Position numbers and translations under genes: made by a program. This document shows, piece after piece, positions 1-5,406 of a DNA stretch of 5,660 nt. The notes beneath the pieces were generated by a model. The model was not told where the DNA came from. It ran no database searches and worked only from the letters and a program-made list of their open reading frames with translations. The stretch lies in contig JBDGQU010000084.1 of NCBI GenBank assembly GCA_042218715.1, positions 1 to 5,660 of the forward strand, written 5' to 3'. Within the stretch, counting starts at the first letter, position 1; each line of letters begins with the position of its first letter. This DNA is from JAGXLP01 sp042218715 (GTDB lineage Bacteria; Bipolaricaulota; Bipolaricaulia; M55B111).

Positions 1-1
1 T

Positions 2-46
2 CCTTCGCATAATGCACTCCAGTACCTATCGGGTTCCCGCGCCTAG
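2..46 (+). CDS. Possible C-terminal tail of a gene cut by the window edge, perhaps transposase-like
   Basis: A reading frame open from the left edge encodes PSHNALQYLSGSRA and ends at a TAG stop at 44-46, just before a hairpin at 50-68. The HNALQYL string recalls the RPHxALxYLTP motif near the C terminus of IS3/IS481-type DDE transposases, but only 14 residues are visible and the usual Arg-Pro before the His is replaced by Pro-Ser. A second plus frame is also open from the edge until about 77, so even the choice of frame is uncertain. A minus-strand start (ATG at 8-10, preceded by GGAG) is an alternative reading of the same bases. Confidence 0.2.
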   Translation, partial: PSHNALQYLSGSRA

Positions 47-49
47 AAT

Positions 50-72
50 AAAAGCCCCTTTTGCTTTTGCAG
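50..72 (+). terminator. Weak hairpin with short T run, possible terminator of the gene to the left
   Basis: AAAAGC (50-55) pairs with GCTTTT (63-68) around a 7-nt loop. The right arm itself provides four T residues. The stem is short and AT-rich, so termination is uncertain. The position 4 bp after the TAG stop at 44-46 is what makes it plausible. Confidence 0.27.
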
Positions 73-106
73 ACTAACTGTACAGATTCATTTATTTTCT
101 TCGTTC

Positions 107-135
107 TTGACCAATGTAAAAGTTATTTTTAGAAT
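107..135 (+). promoter_or_regulatory. Sigma-70-type promoter candidate for the DUF3800 gene
   Basis: TTGACC (107-112) and TAGAAT (130-135) are separated by exactly 17 bp. Each box matches the sigma-70 consensus at 5 of 6 positions. Transcription would start near 142, giving a leader of about 150 nt before the ATG at 291. The surroundings are very AT-rich, so chance matches are easier here; both the spacing and the two boxes being good is the support. Confidence 0.5.
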
Positions 136-223
136 AAATATATAAGAAAGTATGCAAAATAAAAGGAATTGGGGCTAATTCAGGTTGCCAAAAGTGGCTT
201 AAGACTAAGACTTAGAGAAAGTT

Positions 224-232
224 AGGGGAGGT
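224..232 (+). promoter_or_regulatory. Strong Shine-Dalgarno 59 bp upstream of the DUF3800 start
   Basis: AGGGGAGGT (224-232) is the best ribosome binding site on the plus strand of this region, but it is far too distant to serve the ATG at 291. It is ideally placed for the TTG at 237-239 (5 nt from GGAGG). It therefore points to translation of the short ORF 237-284 rather than directly to the DUF3800 gene, whose own site is only AGGT at 279-282. Confidence 0.45.
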
Positions 233-236
233 AGGT

Positions 237-284
237 TTGAATAAATTGTTGGTTTTTAAGAGACTCAAGGAAAAAGCTAGGTAA
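237..284 (+). CDS. Putative 15-residue leader peptide upstream of and in frame with the DUF3800 gene
   Basis: TTG start at 237, stop TAA at 282-284, product MNKLLVFKRLKEKAR, a small basic peptide. The start has a strong Shine-Dalgarno (224-232) at good spacing. The stop lies 6 nt before the ATG at 291, and the ORF is in the same frame as the DUF3800 gene. Two readings fit. It may be a leader whose translation couples ribosomes onto the weakly initiated downstream gene. Alternatively, it may be the remnant of a longer N terminus separated by one stop codon. The DUF3800 FIDESG motif already sits at the usual distance from the Met at 291, so the extension is not needed for a complete domain. At this length, chance cannot be excluded. 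Confidence 0.35.
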   Translation: MNKLLVFKRLKEKAR

Positions 285-290
285 TATATA

Positions 291-995
291 ATGTCTGAAG
301 TTAAGAGGGATTTTGTTTTTATTGATGAAAGTGGAAATGACGGTGAACCAGGAAGAGAGGGGGCTAGTGATTATTATATGGTAAATGCCCTACACCTTAC
401 AGATTCCACCCTCCAGGATATGTTTAAACGCCTGAATCATCTACGCTACTTTCACAAATTGGACGGTGAACTTAAAAACGAACATAAAGACCCAAAAATT
501 CGTAACTCTCTCTTGGATATTTCTGAATGGTTTCATAGCATTGATGGTATTTTTATGACAAGTGGCTATTTGGATAAAACAAGCTACGAGGGCCCGTATC
601 TACATAAAGGCAGTCCTAGAGGGCGCAACCCAAAATACTTTAGAAATTTTATTATTAGTAAAACCCTGGAACGTCACTTCCACAAAAACCAAACGCTTTC
701 TCCTGAACCCGAACTAGAAATCGTTATAGACCGGTTTATTGAAAATAAGGAAGACGAAGAGAATCTAGTAAATTATTTAAGAACCCGGAATTTACCGGAC
801 ATACTTCATGTTGTTCAAGTTGATTCAAGATACAGCGACCCTATTCAGATTGTGGATCTATTTGGAAGGCTATTAAAGGCTAAATATGTTGATGGTTGGG
901 AAAAATTAGAGGATTATGACTTTGATTTTGTAGAAGTGGTTTGCCTTAATCACATACCAAGAGAATACCCTGAAGCAATAGAGGGAAAAAAATAA
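291..995 (+). CDS. DUF3800 domain-containing protein
   Basis: A 234-residue protein of the DUF3800 family. Seen in the sequence: the N-terminal signature FIDESGNDG (residues 10-18, acidic pair D12-E13), a central ELK (60-62), the IVIDRF strand with D147, and the C-terminal DSRYSDPIQIVDLFGRLL segment (178-195) with D178, D183 and D189. The last matches the D..(S)..xQxADxxAG pattern of the family, although the usual Ala and Gly are replaced by Val and Phe. From general knowledge, DUF3800 proteins are thought to have an RNase H-like fold with conserved acidic residues, often lie in mobile or defence islands, and have no settled biochemical role; a nuclease activity would be inference. No signal peptide or membrane segment is visible, so it is probably cytosolic. 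Start choice: the ATG at 291 puts FIDESG close to the N terminus as usual, but its ribosome site (AGGT, 279-282) is weak. Composition is much more AT-rich than the gene to the right, which suggests transfer. Confidence 0.85.
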   Translation: MSEVKRDFVFIDESGNDGEPGREGASDYYMVNALHLTDSTLQDMFKRLNHLRYFHKLDGELKNEHKDPKIRNSLLDISEWFHSIDGIFMTSGYLDKTSYEGPYLHKGSPRGRNPKYFRNFIISKTLERHFHKNQTLSPEPELEIVIDRFIENKEDEENLVNYLRTRNLPDILHVVQVDSRYSDPIQIVDLFGRLLKAKYVDGWEKLEDYDFDFVEVVCLNHIPREYPEAIEGKK

Positions 996-1038
996 GAAAG
1001 AGCCAGCATCCGGCTAAGGACGCCAACTCTTTCTTCTT
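994..1038. terminator. Long rod-shaped hairpin after the DUF3800 stop, possible two-way terminator
   Basis: AAGAAAGAG (994-1002) pairs perfectly with CTCTTTCTT (1027-1035). Inside lies a 3x3 internal loop, then GC-A-TCC (1006-1011) against GGA-C-GC (1018-1023) with one mismatch, closing a 6-nt loop. All of it is symmetric about one centre, and the rod begins inside the stop codon of the DUF3800 gene. On the plus strand the tail is only CTTATC. On the minus strand the stem is followed by A then seven T (986-993), a better intrinsic-terminator tail. It probably ends the DUF3800 transcript and blocks antisense transcription from the right. Confidence 0.5.
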
Positions 1039-1402
1039 ATCATCATCTCTACACCTTTATAATAAACCCAACTGCCTAGGTTGTCAACCCTCGTGAATCC
1101 CAGCTTCAGCCTGAGTTATGGGAGATATAGCCCAAATAGGCCCTACTCCAAGGTAAGCCGGACCTCATAGAACCAATCGAAACGGCACTCAGAACATGGA
1201 TTTTTGTCCAATGATAGGATATTATAGCATATAAAGATATTAACCACTCGACCGGGATATCGAGGGGCTACATTGAAGTGAACTGTTAAATAGTACCTAG
1301 ATAAATCCTCTCTTTTTAAGAGAACCTCTTAATCCGTTGCTACTTCTTTATCTCAAGGCAGGGAGATTTATAAATACCTCAAACTAAAAAGATCCTAACC
1401 GT
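1036..1402. other. Noncoding AT-rich spacer between the DUF3800 gene and tRNA-Arg
   Basis: I see no convincing ORF or recognisable RNA family here. Visible elements are small: CTCGA/TCGAG inverted around 1247-1264; two overlapping hairpins that exclude each other, TCTCTT (1309-1314) with AAGAGA (1318-1323) versus TTAAGAG (1316-1322) with CTCTTAA (1326-1332); and the AT-rich box before tRNA-Arg listed separately. Neither hairpin has a following T run, so neither looks like a terminator. Confidence 0.5.
1367..1376 (+). promoter_or_regulatory. AT-rich box upstream of tRNA-Arg, possible -10 element
   Basis: TTTATAAATA contains TATAAA (1369-1374), 5 of 6 to the -10 consensus, 28 bp before the first tRNA base. 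The best -35 I can place is TTTATC (1347-1352) at 16 bp, which is poor. tRNA-Arg needs a plus-strand promoter, because the DUF3800 transcript is probably terminated at 994-1038, and this is the best candidate. Confidence 0.27.
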
Positions 1403-1479
1403 GCGCCTGTAGCTCAGTAGGATAGAGCGACGGATTCCTAATCCGTAGGTCGGGGGTTCGAATCCTCCCGGGCGCACCA
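1403..1479 (+). tRNA. tRNA-Arg, anticodon CCT (reads AGG)
   Basis: Full cloverleaf of 77 nt. The acceptor stem is 1403-1409 with 1469-1475 (one T.G wobble). The D stem is GCTC (1412-1415) with GAGC (1425-1428), and GG of the D loop is at 1420-1421. The anticodon stem is ACGGA/TCCGT (1430-1434/1442-1446) with loop TTCCTAA and anticodon CCT at 1437-1439. The T stem is 1452-1456/1464-1468 around TTCGAAT. The CCA end is encoded (1477-1479), as in many bacteria. A terminator follows 10 bp later. Confidence 0.96.
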
Positions 1480-1489
1480 GTAACGACAA

Positions 1490-1530
1490 AAACCCCCTAG
1501 CTTTACCAAACCAGGGGGTTTCTATTTTTT
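1490..1530. terminator. Bidirectional intrinsic terminator between the convergent tRNA genes
   Basis: AAACCCCCT (1490-1498) pairs perfectly with AGGGGGTTT (1513-1521) around a 14-nt loop. On the plus strand it is followed by a T-rich tail to 1530 and ends tRNA-Arg. On the minus strand the arm is followed by further T residues (A run 1488-1492 on the plus strand), so it can also end tRNA-Leu and any read-through from the large gene upstream of it. Confidence 0.9.
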
Positions 1531-1531
1531 A

Positions 1532-1618
1532 TGGTGCGAAGGGTGGGACTCGAACCCACACGGGCAATAGCCCACTAGGTCCTAAACCTAGCGCGTCTGC
1601 CGATTCCGCCACCTTCGC
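1532..1618 (-). tRNA. tRNA-Leu, anticodon TAG (reads CTA and related CTN codons)
   Basis: An 87-nt class II tRNA. Read on the minus strand it starts GCGAAGG at 1618 and its encoded CCA is at 1532-1534. The anticodon stem CTAGG/CCTAG (1587-1591/1575-1579) holds the loop TTTAGGA with anticodon TAG at 1582-1584. The long variable arm is GGGC-TATT-GCCC (1562-1573), as expected for leucine. The T arm has GGTTCGAGTCC. The D-arm sequence (GGCGGAATCGGCAGAC) is typical of bacterial tRNA-Leu. It lies 47 bp after the stop of the SHMT-GcvT gene. Confidence 0.96.
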
Positions 1619-1630
1619 CAACTTTGGTTA

Positions 1631-1659
1631 AGTTTATCTATTTCTCTACTGCCTTTCAA
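1631..1659 (-). promoter_or_regulatory. Promoter candidate for tRNA-Leu in the gap after the SHMT-GcvT gene
   Basis: On the minus strand TTGAAA (1654-1659, 5 of 6 to the -35 consensus) and TAAACT (1631-1636, 4 of 6 to the -10) are spaced by exactly 17 bp. The predicted start near 1624 would leave a 5' leader of about 6 nt before the tRNA at 1618, a common arrangement. No terminator is visible between the upstream stop (1666) and the tRNA, so read-through transcription is also possible. Confidence 0.5.
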
Positions 1660-1665
1660 CTCCCT

Positions 1666-4600
1666 TCACTCGTTGCTCTCCATGCCCGGTACGCCTTCCT
1701 CGGTTTCCGGAAATCTGGGCAGTATTTCGGCCTCGTAAGCCATGGGCATCCTCCCGCCTGGCCCTACTTCAATTTCCGTACGGTCTTTACCGGCAAAGGA
1801 AGGAACTATCCGGATTCGTTTACCCTCCCGGGTTTTCTTGCCTTTCTTCACGTAGGCCATACCTACCTGTCCGCCACCGATCTTAGCGCAGCTGGTGACG
1901 TACCCCAGGTACTTACCCCGCTCGTCGAACACCGGACTATCTTCTCTCACCATCCTCGCTTCTTCCTCTACCAGCTTGAACCTGACAACTTTATTCTCCA
2001 CGTGGAGGAACGACTTGGCTTTCCCCTTGTACCTGTCCCGGCCGATGAAATACGGCTTGTGAAACTTGACGTAAGCGCCGAACCCCGCTTCGGTAGGAAG
2101 TATCTCGTCCTCGCCGCTAAGTTCGTGGCCGTAAAGCGGGAGTCCCGCCTCGATCCTGGTAGAATCCCGAGCTCCGAGCCCGGCCGGCTTTATCCCGTAC
2201 TTATCGCCCTGGTCCAGAAGATCGTCCCAGAGTTGGGGCGCGTCGTCGGGGTGGACAAGGAGCTCGTAGCCAATTTCTTCTCCCGTATATCCCGTTCTGG
2301 CGACCATCGTCCTCGCCCCGTTTAGATCGTAAAAGTCGAGCTCGTTCCTGACCATACTATCCAGCTGTTCGGCCTCTTCCGGAGATACCAATTCCTGCAG
2401 TATCCTCCTGGATTCGGGGCCCTGAAGCGCCAGATCCCGCATGGCCCTATCCCCTGCCTCTTCCGACTTCAGGTCGGTCAACTGGGGAGTCCGGCTCGGT
2501 TTAACCCACGGTCTATCCGGGTCCAGCACGTACTCTCCGGACTGAACGGCATTCAACCACTGCCAGTCCTTGTCCTCGTTAGCCGCGTTAGCGACGATTA
2601 TATAATGCTCCTCGGTAATCCGATAGATCATAGCGTCGTCTACGACCCTGCCTTCCGGATCGAGGAAGTAGTTGTACTGAGCCTCCTTGTCCTCCATCCA
2701 GCGAATATAGTTCGAGGCGACACAATCCAGGAAATGGGTCGAGCCCTTTCCTTTAACCTCGAATACCGCCATGTGACCGACGTCGAACAGTCCCGCGGCC
2801 TCCCTTACGGCCTCGTGTTCTTCCTGAATGGTGGAATACCAGAAAGGCATTTCCCAGCCGACGAAAGGAGCTATCTTCGCGTCCAGCTCCTTGTGCTTTT
2901 CCAGCAAAGGCGTGGATTTCTCTGCTTCGTCGGATTCTTCGGACTCGTAGATAAAAATTTGATCCACGGATTCCGGAAATTCCGACTCCTCCAATTGCTG
3001 TTCGAGCTCACTCTGGCCGACGAAGTAAGGCCGAGTAAGGTCGATCAGGCCCTCCTTTTCCCGGTAAAGCTCCGGACCAGGCATCCCGAAATAGTCCCGG
3101 TAACCGTCGCCCTTCACTTCTAGCTTTTCAGAGAGACCCGCCAGTGACTCGGGTTTAGTCCAGAAGAAGACCTCCTCGGAATCGACCTCGGAACGATAAC
3201 AGGTCAGGTCTACTCCGTCCACTTTAATCGACGTCAGAACTCCCGGACTGAACTCTTCACAGCCCGCCGACTCGCGGAAACTTTCGGCATCAACTGGACC
3301 GTAAACTGCAAAGTCCTCTCCTTTTGCATCCACGTCTTCCAGATCGTAGACCTTGACCGGTCCTTCAACCTTCTTCATGTAATCTCGTTTGTCGAAGGTA
3401 ACGTATCCGTCGGAAATCCCTCTGAACCAGTTGAGTACACGACTTTTACGCTCGGAAGAAGTAATTACCAGGTACCTTTCTTCACCTTCCCGCTCTTCTT
3501 TTATCAGTTCTACCCTGTCCAGCACGTCTCCGTTTTCGTCGAGCAGGACGCCGCTCTTTCCCTTTCCGTTCGCCAAATCCAGGGTGTCCCTGGTCGTTAT
3601 CTGATCCAGGAAAGCGGTCGGCCTATGGCCCTTTACCTCGATCAGGCCGGCCCGGGGCCAATCCGGATCCACTGCTCCGGCGGTTTCCAGCTTCTTCTCT
3701 TCCCCGCCTATCTCGGTTCCGTCCACCGGATAGTATTCCGGGTACTCCTCTTCCCGGCTGGGATAGGGCGGGAAGTCTCCAAGTAGATCGGCTACTCTTT
3801 CCCTCGCTTCCAGCATGAGATCCAGGTCTATTTTACCACGTGAGAGCGGGCAGGTCTGGCCGATACAGTGGAAGGACTTCATCCCGTGAAGGACGTCCGA
3901 GACGATGTCGGCTATCTTTCTCATTTCCGGTTCCTTCATGCCTCGCTGCGTAATCCAGGGGGTGCCGAGCCGTAACCCGTGGGCTTCCGCCGCGCTTTCG
4001 TCTCCCGGTATAGTGTTCTTATTGGTCACGATCCTCGTCTCGTCGAGTATTCGGGAGGCAATTTCCCCCATCGGTTTGAAGTCGAGTTTCTGCTCGAGTA
4101 CCTTAAGATTAATTACCATCAGGTGTGTATCCGTACCGCCGTAGGCGAGCGTCAGGCCGTTGTCCTGAAGACCCTCGGCCAGTGTTTTCGCGTTATCCAC
4201 TATCTGGTGCTGAAGGTTCTTGAAGGTTTCGGTCTGAGCTATTTTGAACGCCACGGCCATCGCCGCGAATTTGTTGGGATGAGGTCCCCCCTGAGCTCCG
4301 GGGAATATCGCCTGGTCTATAATTTCCGCTCGGTCCTTATCGGTGGTAAGGACTATCGCTCCTCTAGGCCCGCCGATTGTCTTGTGGGTCGTATTCATGA
4401 CGACGTGGGCCTTACCGATAGGATTCGGATAAGCTCCGGCGACTACCATGCCGGCCACGTGCGAGACGTCGGCCAGCAGTACGGCTCCAACTTCGTCCGC
4501 TATCGATCGGAACTTATCCCAGTCCGGGGCCCAGGAATAGGAAGTATAACCGGCGATTATCATCTTCGGCTTATGCTCCTTTGCCAGGTCCCTTATCCGG

Positions 4601-5193
4601 TCGTAGTCGAGTCTTCCCGTGTGGGGGTCGGTGGAGTAAGGAACGATATTATAGCGCTTACCCGTCAGGTTGAACTTGCTCCCGTGAGACAGGTGTCCCC
4701 CTTGATCGAGCGCCATCCCCATGACGGTATCTCCGGGGTCGACGAAACTGTCGTAGATAGCGAGGTTACCAGCCGTGCCGGATAGGGGCTGAACGTTTGC
4801 ATAGATCTCTTCCGGTCCTACCTCGTCGTTGGCGTAAGCGTCCTTCGCTCTCCTGCCGGCAAGACTCTCCACCATGTCGACGAACTCGGTCCCTTTGTAG
4901 AACCGTCTGTTCGCGTACCGGCGGTAGTGAGTTATCTGCCGGGTGAGGTCGCTCAACTGGTCTTCCGTCTCCTCTCGCATGACGTCCCTGGGGTAGCCTT
5001 CGGCGTAGACGTTATTAAACACCGAACCCAGAGCCTCCCGGACGGGAAGGGGGGCGACGGACTCGGACGGGATCAGGATTAGCTTCCTGGCCTGTCTGTC
5101 CTCTTCTATATCTATCAGCTCGTCGACCAGCGGATCTATTTCCGACAGGTCACCATTTACCAGCAAATCCTGGTAATCGTAGTTATCTTTCAT
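1666..5193 (-). CDS. glyA-gcvT: Fused serine hydroxymethyltransferase / degenerate GcvT-like module / glycine cleavage T protein
   Basis: A single 1175-residue cytosolic polypeptide. Residues ~1-478 are SHMT (serine + THF = glycine + methylene-THF): YAEGYP (63-68), FYKGTEFVD (98-106), SGTAGN (138-143), GGHLSHGS (165-172), DVSHVAG (242-248), THKTIGGPRG (269-278) with PLP lysine K271, and GLRLGTP with R408. An acidic linker follows (~479-509). Residues ~511-736 resemble GcvT but lack its catalytic motifs. Residues ~762-1175 are a full GcvT (aminomethyl-H protein + THF to methylene-THF + ammonia): GWEMPFWY (779-786), EHEAVREAAGLFDVGHM (792-808), the DD pair (852-853), RTGYTGE (966-972), GLGARD (1005-1010), LYGHEL (1020-1025), FIGRD (1049-1053) and a C-terminal barrel. 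Start: the ATG at 5193 has a strong Shine-Dalgarno. The frame stays open to a TTG at 5340, but that stretch holds the promoter and has no SHMT similarity. GcvH, GcvP and Lpd are not in the window. Domain identities are very likely; channelling of methylene-THF between the modules is inference. Confidence 0.95.
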   Translation of the reverse strand: MKDNYDYQDLLVNGDLSEIDPLVDELIDIEEDRQARKLILIPSESVAPLPVREALGSVFNNVYAEGYPRDVMREETEDQLSDLTRQITHYRRYANRRFYKGTEFVDMVESLAGRRAKDAYANDEVGPEEIYANVQPLSGTAGNLAIYDSFVDPGDTVMGMALDQGGHLSHGSKFNLTGKRYNIVPYSTDPHTGRLDYDRIRDLAKEHKPKMIIAGYTSYSWAPDWDKFRSIADEVGAVLLADVSHVAGMVVAGAYPNPIGKAHVVMNTTHKTIGGPRGAIVLTTDKDRAEIIDQAIFPGAQGGPHPNKFAAMAVAFKIAQTETFKNLQHQIVDNAKTLAEGLQDNGLTLAYGGTDTHLMVINLKVLEQKLDFKPMGEIASRILDETRIVTNKNTIPGDESAAEAHGLRLGTPWITQRGMKEPEMRKIADIVSDVLHGMKSFHCIGQTCPLSRGKIDLDLMLEARERVADLLGDFPPYPSREEEYPEYYPVDGTEIGGEEKKLETAGAVDPDWPRAGLIEVKGHRPTAFLDQITTRDTLDLANGKGKSGVLLDENGDVLDRVELIKEEREGEERYLVITSSERKSRVLNWFRGISDGYVTFDKRDYMKKVEGPVKVYDLEDVDAKGEDFAVYGPVDAESFRESAGCEEFSPGVLTSIKVDGVDLTCYRSEVDSEEVFFWTKPESLAGLSEKLEVKGDGYRDYFGMPGPELYREKEGLIDLTRPYFVGQSELEQQLEESEFPESVDQIFIYESEESDEAEKSTPLLEKHKELDAKIAPFVGWEMPFWYSTIQEEHEAVREAAGLFDVGHMAVFEVKGKGSTHFLDCVASNYIRWMEDKEAQYNYFLDPEGRVVDDAMIYRITEEHYIIVANAANEDKDWQWLNAVQSGEYVLDPDRPWVKPSRTPQLTDLKSEEAGDRAMRDLALQGPESRRILQELVSPEEAEQLDSMVRNELDFYDLNGARTMVARTGYTGEEIGYELLVHPDDAPQLWDDLLDQGDKYGIKPAGLGARDSTRIEAGLPLYGHELSGEDEILPTEAGFGAYVKFHKPYFIGRDRYKGKAKSFLHVENKVVRFKLVEEEARMVREDSPVFDERGKYLGYVTSCAKIGGGQVGMAYVKKGKKTREGKRIRIVPSFAGKDRTEIEVGPGGRMPMAYEAEILPRFPETEEGVPGMESNE

Positions 5194-5196
5194 TTT

Positions 5197-5204
5197 CCCT
5201 CCTC
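5197..5204 (-). promoter_or_regulatory. Ribosome binding site that decides the SHMT-GcvT start
   Basis: On the minus strand GAGGAGGG lies 3 nt before the ATG at 5193-5191 (AGGAGG at 4 nt). It is a near-perfect anti-16S match, slightly closer than ideal. The upstream in-frame TTG at 5340 has no comparable site, so translation almost certainly begins at 5193. Confidence 0.85.
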
Positions 5205-5220
5205 GGTCAAAGCATACTTT

Positions 5221-5239
5221 CGGCCAATCATCGGCCAAT
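5221..5239. repeat. Two direct copies of CGGCCAAT in the leader, 11 bp apart
   Basis: CGGCCAAT occurs at 5221-5228 and 5232-5239, one helical turn apart, between the predicted transcription start (~5300) and the ribosome binding site. It could be a tandem regulator site or part of an RNA structure. No known riboswitch core (glycine, THF, SAM) is recognisable in the leader. Confidence 0.4.
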
Positions 5240-5307
5240 AACCCTATAATACCGGGTATAAGTGGAAAACAAATCTTCAGTGATTCCCTGAGGTAACAAC
5301 CTTTACG

Positions 5308-5336
5308 ATTATAATTTTCAGTAAATAGGGGCGCAA
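5308..5336 (-). promoter_or_regulatory. Promoter candidate for the SHMT-GcvT gene
   Basis: On the minus strand a perfect TATAAT (5308-5313) lies 17 bp after TTGCGC (5331-5336, 3 of 6 to the -35). Transcription would start near 5300, leaving about 107 nt of leader. The leader can form small hairpins, such as AGGT-TGTT-ACCT at 5302-5291. The weak -35 would fit an activator-dependent promoter, which is inference. Confidence 0.5.
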
Positions 5337-5355
5337 GCAATAAACAAAGGATATA

Positions 5356-5403
5356 CCAGTTTTATACTGGATACTTGCGGTTAACTTCCAGTAGTGGTAA
5401 CCG
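5356..5403. other. Two adjacent inverted repeats upstream of the SHMT-GcvT promoter
   Basis: CCAGT (5356-5360) pairs with ACTGG (5366-5370) around TTTAT. CGGTTA (5378-5383) pairs with TAACCG (5398-5403), with CCA/TGG (5388-5390/5395-5397) inside. They lie just upstream of the promoter candidate, between it and the repeat array at 5407-5590, where an operator would be expected. Neither has a terminator tail. Confidence 0.4.
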
Positions 5404-5406
5404 ACG

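Noticed and set aside
1..10. Minus-strand gene starting at ATG 10-8 with GGAG upstream, running out of the window to the left
   Set aside because: Only three codons are visible, so it cannot be supported; it competes with the plus-strand tail reading of the same bases.
152..178. ATG-initiated 8-codon ORF (MQNKRNWG) in the DUF3800 leader
   Set aside because: No proper ribosome site precedes it and the length is within chance expectation.
1074..1099. A fifth diverged copy of the hairpin repeat (GCC..GGTT...AACCC.CG.TG)
   Set aside because: It lacks the CGAT[A/C] core and the match is short enough to occur by chance; only a genome-wide repeat model could decide.
1367..1376. TTTATAAATA before tRNA-Arg read as an archaeal TATA box
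   Set aside because: The spacing would fit, but the tRNA-Leu sequence, the intrinsic terminator, the Shine-Dalgarno and the sigma-70-like boxes point to a bacterium.
1624..4785. Several plus-strand open frames (1624-2325, 2605-3123, 3389-3604, 3905-4144, 3979-4785)
   Set aside because: All overlap the well-supported minus-strand SHMT-GcvT gene in other frames and their translations show no recognisable domain.
5194..5340. Extension of the SHMT-GcvT protein by 49 residues to a TTG start at 5340
   Set aside because: The stretch includes the TATAAT promoter candidate and the strong ribosome site of the ATG at 5193. It has no SHMT similarity, and the TTG has no good Shine-Dalgarno.
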